Source: Streptomyces sp. NBC_00223
GTDB lineage: Bacteria > Actinomycetota > Actinomycetes > Streptomycetales > Streptomycetaceae
Assembly: GCF_036199905.1 (NCBI RefSeq)
Contig: NZ_CP108109.1
Span: 3,147,501 to 3,211,500, forward strand
DNA: 64,000 nucleotides
Direction of reading: 5' to 3'
A program made the translations under genes and the position numbers. Below, piece after piece: positions 24,986-34,732 of this stretch. The notes below the pieces were generated by a model. The model was not told where the DNA came from. It was given only the letters and a program-made list of their open reading frames with translations, and did no database searches. How positions within the stretch are numbered: position 1 is the stretch's first letter; each line of letters opens with the position of its first letter.

Positions 24986-27160
24986 GTGCCCTCGCACGTC
25001 CCGCACCAGCAGGCCCCCCACGAAGAGGACCCGCAGCACCCGCCACGCCCGCACGACCCGCAAGCCGCGCAGAACCCGCACGACCCGCTCCAGCGCGAAC
25101 GCGCCCACCTCGCCTCCTCCCGCGCCGCCCTGCGCGCCATGCGCCACGACGTCGAATCGCTCGACATCTCCGACGTCACCGGCAACTGGGTCAACGCCAA
25201 GATCCTCGCCGCCGAGATCGACGTCCGGATCAAGGCCCTCGCCGACCTCGCCGACACCCCGCTCTTCTTCGGCCGCCTCGACTACCTGCACACCCCTGGC
25301 AGCGAACTCGTCGAGGACCCCTCACCGGACGCGGCGCAAAGCGGCCCGGGCGACGGCAAGCACCGCGACAGCGAGAGCTTCTACATCGGCCGCAGGCACG
25401 TCCACGACGCCGACGGCGACCCCATGGTCATCGACTGGCGCGCCCCCGTCTCGCAGCCTTTCTACCGAGCCTCGCGCACCGAGCCGATGGACGTCGGGCT
25501 GCGCCGCCGATTCGGTTACACCGGCGGCGAGTTGACCGCGTACGAGGACGAGCACCTGTCCGACCCGGCCGAGTCCGCGGGTTCGAGCCGGCTGCTCCAG
25601 GCCGAGATCGAACGCCCCCGCGTCGGCCCGATGCGCGACATCGTCGCCACCATCCAGCCCGAGCAGGACGAGATCGTCCGCGCGGGCGTCGGCGGCACGG
25701 TCTGCGTCCAGGGCGCGCCCGGCACCGGGAAGACCGCCGTCGGCCTGCACCGGGTCGCGTATCTGCTGTACGCGCACCGCGAGCGGCTGGCCCGCACCGG
25801 CACCCTGGTGATCGGCCCGAACGCGTCCTTCCTGCGCTACATCGAGCAAGTGCTGCCCGCGCTCGGCGAGTTGCAGGTCAAGCAGGCCACCGTGGACGAC
25901 CTGGTCGCCCATGTCGAGGTCCGCGGCGCCGACCACGCGGACACGGCTCGTATCAAAGGCGACGCGCGGATGGCCGAGGTGCTGCGCAGGGCCGTACGGT
26001 CCGGCATCCGGATGCCCACCGAGCCGGTCATGGTGGTGCGCGGCTCCCGGCGCTGGCGGGTCCCCGCGTACGAACTGGAGGAGCTGGTACGGGAGATGGC
26101 CGCGCGCGACATCCGTTACGGCGCCGCGCGCGACGCCCTTCCGCAGCGGATCGCGCACGCCGTGCTCGTCCAGATGGAACGCTCCGGAGAGGCGCCCGAC
26201 GACCGTGTCCAGGACGCGGTGGCCCGTAACCCCGCGGTGAAGGCGGCCGTCAAGGAGTGCTGGCCGCCGGTCGACCCGGCGAAGCTCGTGCTGCGGCTGC
26301 TGTCCGACCCGGAGTTCCTGGCCGAGTCGGCGGACGGGCTGCTGTCGGCGGAGGAGCAGCGGACGATCCTGTGGACCGCGCCGGCCCGCTCGCTGCGCTC
26401 GGTGCGGTGGTCGGCGGCGGACGCGGTGCTGATCGACGAGGCGTACGACCTGGTGCAGCGCACGGCCTCGCTCGGGCATGTCGTCCTGGACGAGGCGCAG
26501 GACCTGTCGCCGATGCAGTACCGGGCGGCGGGGCGCCGCTGTTCGACGGGTTCGGCGACGATCCTGGGCGATCTCGCGCAGGGTACGACGCCTTGGGCGA
26601 CGTCCTCCTGGGCCGAGGCGCTGACCCACCTGGGCAAGCCGGACTCCCGGATCGAGGAGCTGACCAGGGGTTTTCGCGTCCCCCTGGAGGTCATCGCCTA
26701 CGCCTCGCGCCTCTTGCCGACGATCGCCCCCGGGCTCGCCCCGGCCACGTCCGTACGCGAGTCCGCGGGCGCGCTGTCCGTCACGGAGGTGGCCCGCGAG
26801 GAGCTTGACGCGGCGGTGGTCGCGGGCTGCCGGGACGCGCTGGCGTACGAGGGGTCGATCGGGCTGATCGCGGCCGACGACCGTATCCCGGCGCTGGACG
26901 CGGCCCTCACGGCGGCCGGACTGCCGTACCTGCGCCCGGGCGAGGAGACCTCGGCGACGGCCCGGCTCACCCTCGTCCCGGCCTCGCTCGCGAAGGGCCT
27001 CGAATACGACTACGTGGTGCTGGACGACCCGGCGGCGATCGTCGCGGGCGAACCGGACCCGCGTACGGGCCTTCGCCGCCTGTACGTCGCCCTGACCCGC
27101 GCGGTGTCCGGCCTGGCGGTGCTGCACGCGGAGCCGTTGCCGGAGGCGCTGGCGGGGTAG
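24986..27160 (+). CDS. HelD/HelR-type RNA polymerase recycling ATPase (UvrD-like)
   Basis: A 724-residue cytosolic protein. GTG 24986 has GGAGG seven nt upstream. After a His/Pro-rich tail comes a helical arm region, then SF1 helicase modules: Walker A GAPGTGKT (Lys249), Walker B/motif II DEAQ (502-505), and C-terminal motif VI YVALTRA. The N-terminal block FYIGRRHVHDADGDPMVIDWRAPVSQPFYRAS is specific to HelD-type proteins that remove stalled RNA polymerase from DNA and recycle it. The related HelR gives rifamycin tolerance in Streptomyces, but I see no rifamycin-associated element upstream here, so which subtype this is remains open. Confidence 0.88.
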   Translation: MPSHVPHQQAPHEEDPQHPPRPHDPQAAQNPHDPLQRERAHLASSRAALRAMRHDVESLDISDVTGNWVNAKILAAEIDVRIKALADLADTPLFFGRLDYLHTPGSELVEDPSPDAAQSGPGDGKHRDSESFYIGRRHVHDADGDPMVIDWRAPVSQPFYRASRTEPMDVGLRRRFGYTGGELTAYEDEHLSDPAESAGSSRLLQAEIERPRVGPMRDIVATIQPEQDEIVRAGVGGTVCVQGAPGTGKTAVGLHRVAYLLYAHRERLARTGTLVIGPNASFLRYIEQVLPALGELQVKQATVDDLVAHVEVRGADHADTARIKGDARMAEVLRRAVRSGIRMPTEPVMVVRGSRRWRVPAYELEELVREMAARDIRYGAARDALPQRIAHAVLVQMERSGEAPDDRVQDAVARNPAVKAAVKECWPPVDPAKLVLRLLSDPEFLAESADGLLSAEEQRTILWTAPARSLRSVRWSAADAVLIDEAYDLVQRTASLGHVVLDEAQDLSPMQYRAAGRRCSTGSATILGDLAQGTTPWATSSWAEALTHLGKPDSRIEELTRGFRVPLEVIAYASRLLPTIAPGLAPATSVRESAGALSVTEVAREELDAAVVAGCRDALAYEGSIGLIAADDRIPALDAALTAAGLPYLRPGEETSATARLTLVPASLAKGLEYDYVVLDDPAAIVAGEPDPRTGLRRLYVALTRAVSGLAVLHAEPLPEALAG

Positions 27161-27178
27161 GGCCGGAGACCGCACGGG

Positions 27179-27345
27179 ACTTCGCGTCCATGGAGACGAA
27201 GCGCGGGCTCGCCGCCATGGACGCGAAAGCGGCGGGCCCGACCCCCGTACGGACTCGCCGCCATGGACGCGGAGTTCCGGCGCAAGCTCGCGTCCTTGGA
27301 CGCGAAGCGCGCCCGATTCCGCAGGAGTTCGCCTCCATGGACGCG
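27179..27345. repeat. Five dispersed imperfect palindromes (CATGGACGCGAA type)
   Basis: Five copies of an imperfect palindrome whose ideal form is TTCGCGTCCATGGACGCGAA lie within 170 bp between the convergent helD-like and cutC genes, centred near 27192, 27220, 27264, 27297 and 27339. Each copy deviates at a few positions and none continues a reading frame. They form short cruciforms or hairpins on either strand. Confidence 0.75.
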
Positions 27346-27385
27346 AATCGGCCGACCCGCGTCACCGTACGGAACCGGCGGCCGC

Positions 27386-28099
27386 TCAGTTCGCTACGGC
27401 CACCGGCGCGTCCAGGACCTCGCGCCACGTGCGGACCGCGTGGACGTCGACCGGTCCGGCCCAGCCCCCGGCCCGTACCGCGCCGCCGACGTGGAAGGCG
27501 TCGAGCCCGGCCGCGCGCAGCACCGGTACGTGGTCGAGCAGCAGCCCGCCGCCGACCAGCAGCCGCGGCCCGTAACCCGGTTCGCCCTCGCGCGCGGCCT
27601 CGGCGCACAGCACGGAGAGCCCCGCCTCGACGCCTTGCGCCGAGCCCGCGGTGAGATACGTGTCGAGGCCGGGCAGCCCGTCGAGCTGGAGCCGCAGCGC
27701 GTCCCGGTCGGCGGCACGGTCCATCGCGCGGTGGAAGGTCCACCGGCAGCCGTCGAGCACGTCCACCAGCGCGTACACCGCGTCCAGGTCGGCCCGCCCC
27801 CGCGGATCGAGGAAGCCGAGCACGAACTCCTCGGCGCCTTCCGCCCGCAGTCCTTGCGCGGCCTCGCACAGCGCGTCGAGCTCGCGGGCGTCACCCGCGC
27901 TGAAGCCGTCGGACAGCCGCAGCATGACCCGCAGCGGGATCTCGACGGCGTCCCGGATCGCCCCGAAGGTGGCCCGCGTCGGAGTGAGCCCGTCCGCGTC
28001 CATATTGGTGACCAGTTCGAGGCGGTCGGCGCCACCGTCCTGGGCCGCAACGGCGTCATCCGCGCCGAGGGCGATCACCTCGAAGATTGGTCTAGACAT
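27386..28099 (-). CDS. cutC: CutC-family protein
   Basis: A 237-residue TIM-barrel protein from ATG 28099 (MSRPIFEVIALG). Conserved CutC blocks are visible: GGADRLELVTNMDADGLTPT near the N-terminus, VLGFLDPRGRADLDAV, CRWTFHRAMDRAADRDAL, and GAVRAG near the C-terminus. The family was named for copper homeostasis in E. coli, but its biochemical role is unsettled and no copper genes are nearby. No convincing ribosome binding site precedes the start; the open frame extends to 28279 but that part looks non-coding. Confidence 0.88.
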   Translation of the reverse strand: MSRPIFEVIALGADDAVAAQDGGADRLELVTNMDADGLTPTRATFGAIRDAVEIPLRVMLRLSDGFSAGDARELDALCEAAQGLRAEGAEEFVLGFLDPRGRADLDAVYALVDVLDGCRWTFHRAMDRAADRDALRLQLDGLPGLDTYLTAGSAQGVEAGLSVLCAEAAREGEPGYGPRLLVGGGLLLDHVPVLRAAGLDAFHVGGAVRAGGWAGPVDVHAVRTWREVLDAPVAVAN

Positions 28100-29975
<1,876 letters not shown>

Positions 29976-29983
29976 CGCGAAGT

Positions 29984-30010
29984 GGCGGCCACCCTCCCTG
30001 GGTGGCCGCC
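29984..30010 (+). terminator. gdhA terminator hairpin
   Basis: Perfect 11-bp inverted repeat GGCGGCCACCC with loop TCCCT, starting nine bases after the gdhA stop codon. Homologous copies recur downstream (31002-31030), where the hairpin has one mismatch, and as a deleted stub at 30457-30475. Confidence 0.9.
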
Positions 30011-30067
30011 CACTGTCGTCTGCCGTCGGTCGTCGGTCGTCGGCCGGGGTCCGCGCCGGCGGGTGCG

Positions 30068-30445
30068 TCAGCCCTGGGGCAGCGGCGCGTACGGAAATCT
30101 TTCTGTCAGCTTGGGGTCAAGCCCGTGCTGGTTCTGACCTCTCTCGCCCTCGGTGCACAGGAAGACCAGCACGATGATGCCGCCGACCACCGGAATGAAG
30201 CCGAGCAGCAAGGACCACCCGGACTTACCGACGCCGTGCAGGCGCCGTACGGCGACGGCCACGGCCGGCATGAAGGTCGCGACGCCGTAGACCACGTACG
30301 GGATCGAGGTGCCCGCCGTGGTTTCGACAATGCGCAGCGCCGCGATGGCGACGATCTCGACCAAGGCGAACATCCAGAACTCCTTGCGCCGGGCTCGCCC
30401 GTTGAAGACGGCGTACTTCTTGAACGCCTCGATGTACCACCGCAT
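30068..30445 (-). CDS. DUF805 membrane protein, copy 1
   Basis: A 125-residue protein of the DUF805 family: an amphipathic aromatic N-terminus (MRWYIEAFKKYAVFNGRARRKEFW), about three hydrophobic helices, the conserved RRLHGVGKSGW motif, and the PxxGGIIVLVF helix followed by a KxG-like tail. It is the most divergent of three tandem paralogues. AAGGGA sits 6 nt before the start. It lies only 48 bp downstream of copy 2 with no intact terminator between, so it is probably co-transcribed with copy 2. Function of DUF805 proteins is unknown; they are often considered inner-membrane stress or inhibitor proteins. Confidence 0.9.
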   Translation of the reverse strand: MRWYIEAFKKYAVFNGRARRKEFWMFALVEIVAIAALRIVETTAGTSIPYVVYGVATFMPAVAVAVRRLHGVGKSGWSLLLGFIPVVGGIIVLVFLCTEGERGQNQHGLDPKLTERFPYAPLPQG

Positions 30446-30493
30446 GCTGTGTCCCTTGACGCGAAGTGGGCGGAGTCCGTACCGGCGAGCGGA

Positions 30494-30871
30494 TCAGTAC
30501 TGGGGCAGCGGCGCGTACAGGGAGTTGTCTCCCTGCTTGGGGTCCGGCCCGTACTTGTTCTGACCCCTGTCGCCCTTGATACACGCGAGGATCAGGATGA
30601 TGATGCCGCCGATCATCGGAATGAAGCCGAGCAGCGCGAACCATGCGGACCTACTCGTGTCGTGCAGACGCCGCACGGTCACGGCGAAGGTCGGCACGGT
30701 GGTTGCGATGGTGTAGACGTAGCACGGAATCAAGGTGTGAATCACAAGTCCGACAATGACCAGCGCCACAATAGCGATCAGGTCGAACAAGGAGAACATC
30801 CAGTACTCCTTGCGGCAAGCTCGCCCGTTGAAGACGGCGTACTTCTTGAACGCCTCGATGTACCACCGCAT
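30494..30871 (-). CDS. DUF805 membrane protein, copy 2
   Basis: A 125-residue paralogue of its neighbours: N-terminus MRWYIEAFKKYAVFNGRACRKEYW, central RRLHDTSRSAWFALLGFIP and C-terminal NKYGPDPKQGDNSLYAPLPQY. It has its own promoter (30939-30968) and leads a two-gene unit with copy 1. Compared with copy 3 its central helix is more diverged, so it is an old duplicate. Sequence between copies shows the duplication included the end of gdhA. Confidence 0.9.
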   Translation of the reverse strand: MRWYIEAFKKYAVFNGRACRKEYWMFSLFDLIAIVALVIVGLVIHTLIPCYVYTIATTVPTFAVTVRRLHDTSRSAWFALLGFIPMIGGIIILILACIKGDRGQNKYGPDPKQGDNSLYAPLPQY

Positions 30872-30938
30872 GCTGTGTCCCCCCAGGACCGGATCGATCA
30901 GATGATCAGCCCGCGCCGATCACCGACCGGGCCGCCAA

Positions 30939-30968
30939 ACAGTAGGGGCGCTGACGTGCACGAGTCAA
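30939..30968 (-). promoter_or_regulatory. Promoter of DUF805 copy 2
   Basis: On the minus strand TTGACT (30968-30963), 18-bp spacer, TACTGT (30944-30939), about 70 bp before the start codon. The same -35, spacer and -10 are conserved upstream of copy 3, which supports a housekeeping-sigma promoter. Confidence 0.75.
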
Positions 30969-30970
30969 AG

Positions 30971-31030
30971 TGCCGGCGCAGGGCCTCATCTGACGCGAAA
31001 TGGGCGGCCACCCCGCCGGGGTGACCGCCC
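30971..31030 (+). pseudogene. Duplicated 3' end and terminator of gdhA
   Basis: The sequence around 30971-31000 matches the last seven codons and stop of gdhA (GGCGCAGGGCCTnATCTGA) and continues into a copy of its terminator (arms 31002-31014 and 31018-31030, one mismatch). It is not functional coding sequence. It marks one junction of the tandem duplication and now serves as terminator for DUF805 copy 3 on the opposite strand. Confidence 0.85.
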
Positions 31031-31065
31031 ACTGCCGTCGGCCGGTGTCCATACCGGCGGACGGA

Positions 31066-31443
31066 TCAGTACTGGGGCAGCGGCGCGTACGGGGGGACGT
31101 CTCCCAGCTTGGGGTCCGGCCCGTACTTGTTCTGACCCCTGTCACCCTCGGTGCACACGAAGACCAGGACGATGATGCCGCCGACCAGCGGAATGAAGCC
31201 GAGCAGAATGAACCATCCGGACTTGCCCGTGTCGTGCAGACGCCGCATAGTCACGGCCAAGGACGGCACAATGACCGCGACCACGTAGATGAAGTACGGG
31301 ATCATGGTGTCAGCGACAGCCCCGACAATGGCCAGCACCACAACAGCGATGATGTTGAACAAGAAGAACATCCAGTACTCCTTGCGCCGCGCTCTCCCAC
31401 TGAAGACGGCATACTTCTTGAGCACGTCGATGTACCACTGCAC
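31066..31443 (-). CDS. DUF805 membrane protein, copy 3
   Basis: A 125-residue paralogue read from GTG 31443 (MQWYIDVLKKYAVFSGRARRKEYW) with central RRLHDTGKSGWFILLGFIPLVGGIIVLVFVCTEG. It keeps the closest match to the general DUF805 consensus, so it may be the least changed copy. It has its own promoter at 31511-31540 and is separated from copy 2 by the copied gdhA terminator. The 5' region shares over 80 bp of near-identical sequence with copy 2. Confidence 0.9.
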   Translation of the reverse strand: MQWYIDVLKKYAVFSGRARRKEYWMFFLFNIIAVVVLAIVGAVADTMIPYFIYVVAVIVPSLAVTMRRLHDTGKSGWFILLGFIPLVGGIIVLVFVCTEGDRGQNKYGPDPKLGDVPPYAPLPQY

Positions 31444-31510
31444 TGTGTGTCCCCCCAGAACCGGATCGATTCGATGATCAACTCGTGCTGATCACCGGCC
31501 AGGCCGACAA

Positions 31511-31540
31511 ACAGTAGGGGCGCTGACGTGCACGAGTCAA
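31511..31540 (-). promoter_or_regulatory. Promoter of DUF805 copy 3
   Basis: Minus-strand TTGACT (31540-31535), 18-bp spacer, TACTGT (31516-31511), identical in layout to the copy 2 promoter. Confidence 0.75.
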
Positions 31541-31629
31541 AACTTCGCGAAGCCCCGGCAGCTGTGTAGCGCGCTCCCCCGAAGGCTGCGGCCACGGTCA
31601 TGAAACGCCACGCCCTTCTCGGTTCGCCG

Positions 31630-31840
31630 TCAGGCGTCGTACTCCGCCGGCCGGCCCAGCGCTCGAAAGGTCCAACCGGCTTCGCGCCAGGTGCCGGAGT
31701 GGAGGGTGCCGCCGGTCGGCTCCGAGCTCATCGGCTCGGGCCATGAAGCCGCGAATGTCCTTGGACAGGCAGCCGCCGCCGAACATGCAGGCGGCGTGGG
31801 TGGTACCGAGGTAGCCGCAGCCGATGACGGTGAGCCTCAC
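31630..31840 (-). pseudogene. Internally deleted UDP-glucose 6-dehydrogenase relic
   Basis: The relic keeps three separate pieces of a UDP-glucose/GDP-mannose dehydrogenase in the right order. First is the N-terminal Rossmann start MRLTVIGCGYLGTTHAACM with a GTG start and AAAGGAA ribosome site. It is fused in frame to the active-site cysteine segment FGGGCLSKDIRGFMARADELG. After a frame change comes the C-terminal tail ending WREAGWTFRALGRPAE and a TGA at 31630-31632. About 400 residues are expected; about 70 remain. It cannot be a working enzyme. No partner polysaccharide genes remain nearby. Confidence 0.8.
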
Positions 31841-31904
31841 GGGCGGGTGTTCCTTTCGGTGGAGCCGCCGGGTCCCACCCGCCTCGTCCGGAAGGCGGGA
31901 CGTT

Positions 31905-32339
31905 TCAGGAGGGCCGGGCGGCCAGATGACGGTGGATGCCGTCCCGGATGAACGGCGGAATCGTGAGGAGGGACAGGTGTTCGAGGGTGAAGAACTGGAG
32001 CTTGACGCCCTCCGCGAGAGGCAGCGTCGTCTCGTCGCCGTCCCAGGCGGCAGCGAAGAAGGTGATCAGTTGCCCGGAGCCGTGGACATCGCGTACGACG
32101 AAGAGCTCCTCCAGCTCATCCGCCGAAAGTCCCGCTTCCTCGTCGAGCTCGCGGACGATCGCCTCGGTCGGGGTCTCCTCGCCGTCCGCCCCGCCTCCGA
32201 GGAGACTCCAGTGGGCGGGCCAGGCGATGTCCGGGCGGTCGTCGCGCAGGTGCATCAGGACTTCGCCGCGGCGGTCGGTGATGATCGCGACGGCCCCGCG
32301 GGCGGTGCCCGGCTCGTGGCCGGTGGTGTCGGAATGCAT
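31905..32339 (-). CDS. NUDIX hydrolase
   Basis: A 144-residue cytosolic hydrolase with a complete Nudix box, matching Gx5Ex7REUxEExGU exactly across GGGADGEETPTEAIVREL and DEEAGL (residues about 48-70), which binds the catalytic metal. An N-terminal strand (GAVAIITDRRGEVLMHLRDD) and C-terminal FFTLEHLSLLTIPP complete the fold. Nudix enzymes cleave nucleoside diphosphates linked to another moiety; the substrate cannot be told. It stands alone between the dehydrogenase relic and a 440-bp gene-poor stretch. Confidence 0.9.
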   Translation of the reverse strand: MHSDTTGHEPGTARGAVAIITDRRGEVLMHLRDDRPDIAWPAHWSLLGGGADGEETPTEAIVRELDEEAGLSADELEELFVVRDVHGSGQLITFFAAAWDGDETTLPLAEGVKLQFFTLEHLSLLTIPPFIRDGIHRHLAARPS

Positions 32340-32781
32340 CCCGACACCGTAGTGAGGAGGTTGAGGATCATGCGGCCGACACGGTGCTGTTCACGGTGTC
32401 GAGCCAACTCGGGTTGCTTGGTGTGTAACGCAGTTGACTCAGGAGCGAGGAGAGACGGTCTACATGGAGAACGGTGTTCCGGTGTGAGCCGTAGCCCCCG
32501 GACAGCAGCTCCGAGGACTACCGGGCGTCAGGCCGCACGTTGCAGCCGGGAGATCGCCCTGGGGGCCGGTGGGGTGAGGGCCCGCCAGGACGAGACCGTG
32601 GTCGAGGTCAACGACACACGTATGTCCGCCGACGAGTTCGAGGTCGGATACCCCGTCACCCGCCACTCCTCAGCCCAACCCCCCGCCTGAGCCGACACGG
32701 TAGTTACGCCGGGGTGGGGCGGCGTGCCGCCGGGAGGCGTAATGGCGGGGGGTCGGGTGGGCGGGCCGCAGGCTGGGGCGC
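32340..32781. other. Gene-poor region, possible unrecognised relics
   Basis: No intact gene is supported in these 442 bp. The plus-strand frame ending at 32690 (VRARQDETVVEVNDTRMSAD, then EFEVGYPV) has coding-like composition but no start with a ribosome binding site, so it could be the 3' remnant of a lost gene. I could not assign a family. Confidence 0.4.
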
Positions 32782-33420
32782 GTGATCGACCGCAGCGTGG
32801 ACGAGAAGAACCTGCACCGGCTGAGCGCCCTGTCCGACGGCATCTTCGCCATCGCGATGACCCTGCTCGTGCTGGACATCCGTGTGACCCCCGACCTGGA
32901 CCCGGCCGGCTTCCGGCAGATGCTGCACGACCTGCTGCCCAAGATCGCGTCCTATGCGCTCAGTTTCACGATCCTCGCCGGATTCTGGCGCGACCACCGC
33001 CGTATCCTCCGGCTGGCGCAGTGGATGGACACGGTGACCGTATGGCTCACCCTCGCCGGGCTGGGCGTCATCGCGCTGTTGCCCTTCCCCACCACGATGC
33101 TGTCCGAGTACGCCTCGCAGCCCCTGGCCGTCGTCGTCTACGCGTGCACGGTCATCGTCATCGACGTACTCCAACTGGCGGTGTTCTTCTCGATCCGGCG
33201 CCACCCGGAGATGGCCCGCCCGGTCCCGCCGCACTTCAACCGGAATTTCGTCATGGACCTGGGCTCGACGATCCTCGTCTTCGGCGTCACCGTGCCGATC
33301 GCCTTCTTCTCCCCCACCGCCGCGCTCTGGACCTGGCTGGCGCTGGTCCCCCTCAAGTTCGTCCTCGGCAGACACGAACGCTCCCGCGCCGGCCAGGACG
33401 CCGAGCAGGACACGCGCTGA
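32782..33420 (+). CDS. TMEM175-family potassium channel-like protein
   Basis: A 212-residue membrane protein from GTG 32782 with six hydrophobic helices. Helix 1 carries the TMEM175 signature RLSALSDGIFAIAMTLLVLDI (split RLSALSD / GIFAIAMTLLVL), matching the conserved RxxxFSDGxFAIAxTLLxL selectivity-filter helix, with Leu in place of the usual Phe. Bacterial homologues form tetrameric, weakly selective potassium channels. The short charged C-terminus is cytosolic. It stands alone and convergent to the monooxygenase gene, with no terminator seen. Confidence 0.85.
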   Translation: MIDRSVDEKNLHRLSALSDGIFAIAMTLLVLDIRVTPDLDPAGFRQMLHDLLPKIASYALSFTILAGFWRDHRRILRLAQWMDTVTVWLTLAGLGVIALLPFPTTMLSEYASQPLAVVVYACTVIVIDVLQLAVFFSIRRHPEMARPVPPHFNRNFVMDLGSTILVFGVTVPIAFFSPTAALWTWLALVPLKFVLGRHERSRAGQDAEQDTR

Positions 33421-33480
33421 CCACCTAGGCCGCGAAGCCCGACCCCGGCCGACGCCGCCGCGGCCCACGCCCGCCCCCCG

Positions 33481-34620
33481 CTACCCCTGCGAACCCCCCG
33501 TCAAGAAATCGACGAACCCGAACGGCGCCCGCGCCCCCAGGCAGAGGTCCAGCATTTCGCGCGCGTCCGCGTAAAAGCCCTCGGTGCGCGAGAACAGCGC
33601 CTCCTCGTACGCGGCGAGTGCCGCCTCGACGTCGTCAGGCTGCGCGGCAATCGCCTTGCCCAGCTCCGCGCCGTCGAACATCGCCAGGTTCGCCCCGTCG
33701 CCGGACGGCGGCATCAGGTGCGCGGCGTCACCGAGGAGCGTCACCCCGGGTATACGGGCCCACCGGTGTCCGTCCGGAAGGGTGTGGATCATGCGCGCGA
33801 CAGGAGCGACCTCGCCATCGGTGATCAGCGCGACGAGGTGCGGCGCCCACCCGTCGAACTCGGCCGCGATCCGGGCGCTCGCCGCGGCGGCGTCGGCGAA
33901 GTCGATGGCGGCGATCCACTCGGCGGAACGGTTCAGCTCGACATAGGTGTGGAGGACGCCACCCGCCTCTCGGTGCGCGACGATCCCCTTGCCCGGAGTG
34001 AGCGCGGCCATGGCGCCCTTGCCGACCGCCTCGGCTGTCGCGCGGTGCCGCTCGTCGACGTCGTACAGGTACGTCTCGATGAACGTCGTGCCGATGTATT
34101 CGGGCCGGGCGTCCGAGAGCAGCGGCCTGACCTTCGACCAGGCGCCGTCGGCGCCGACGAGGAGAGCGCTGGTCACGGCCGAGCCGTCGGCGAAGGCCAC
34201 CTCGTGCCGGCCGTCGCCGAGGGGCCGGACCCCGGTGACCTTGCGCCCCCACTGGACCGTCCCGTCGGGCAGGGAGTCGAGCAGAATCCGGCGCAGGTCG
34301 CCGCGGAGCACCTCGGGACGCGCCGCCGTGGTGCCGTCGGGGACGTCGAGCAGCACCACGCCGTTCGGGTCGAGCAGGCGCATCGCCTCGGCGCCCTCAT
34401 GAATGATCGCGCGGAACTCGTCGGTGAGGCCGGCCTCCGCGAGCGCGCGCTGCCCGTCGTCCTCGTGGATGTCGAGCTGGCCGCCCTGCGTACGGGCCCC
34501 GGCCGAGGGGTCGGCCTCGTAGACCGTCGCGGGGATGCCGTGGACGCGGAGGACGCGCGCGAGGGTGAGGCCGCCCAGGCCCGCGCCGACGATCGTGACG
34601 GGCGTGGTCATCGTGGTCAT
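33481..34620 (-). CDS. FAD-dependent monooxygenase, TetX-like
   Basis: A 379-residue flavoprotein hydroxylase. ATG 34620 has GGAAGGAG five nt upstream. Motifs are the FAD dinucleotide loop TIVGAGLGGLTLARVL (about residues 9-24), the DG motif LLVGADGAWSKVRP, and the second FAD motif GDAAHLMPPSGDGANLAMFDGAELG split around residue 300. This is the class A flavin hydroxylase family that includes TetX, which inactivates tetracyclines, and many antibiotic-tailoring enzymes. Divergent coupling to a TetR repressor through two perfect operators suggests substrate-inducible expression. The substrate is unproven. Confidence 0.88.
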   Translation of the reverse strand: MTTMTTPVTIVGAGLGGLTLARVLRVHGIPATVYEADPSAGARTQGGQLDIHEDDGQRALAEAGLTDEFRAIIHEGAEAMRLLDPNGVVLLDVPDGTTAARPEVLRGDLRRILLDSLPDGTVQWGRKVTGVRPLGDGRHEVAFADGSAVTSALLVGADGAWSKVRPLLSDARPEYIGTTFIETYLYDVDERHRATAEAVGKGAMAALTPGKGIVAHREAGGVLHTYVELNRSAEWIAAIDFADAAAASARIAAEFDGWAPHLVALITDGEVAPVARMIHTLPDGHRWARIPGVTLLGDAAHLMPPSGDGANLAMFDGAELGKAIAAQPDDVEAALAAYEEALFSRTEGFYADAREMLDLCLGARAPFGFVDFLTGGSQG

Positions 34621-34671
34621 CGTGACTCCTTCCGGAACATGAATGTCAGGGCGTGAGCGCCCGAGCATGAT

Positions 34672-34686
34672 TGGAACCTCGTTCCA
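34672..34686. promoter_or_regulatory. TetR operator 1 (perfect palindrome)
   Basis: TGGAAC-CTC-GTTCCA, perfect 6-bp arms with a 3-bp centre, between the divergent monooxygenase and TetR genes. Centre-to-centre distance to operator 2 is 26 bp. Confidence 0.85.
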
Positions 34687-34697
34687 TTCCTCGATGT

Positions 34698-34712
34698 TGG
34701 AACAACGTTCCA
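34698..34712. promoter_or_regulatory. TetR operator 2 (perfect palindrome)
   Basis: TGGAAC-AAC-GTTCCA, identical arms to operator 1. It ends 20 bp before the TetR start codon, so occupancy should repress both divergent genes. Confidence 0.85.
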
Positions 34713-34732
34713 CTCATGTCAAACTTGTCCCC

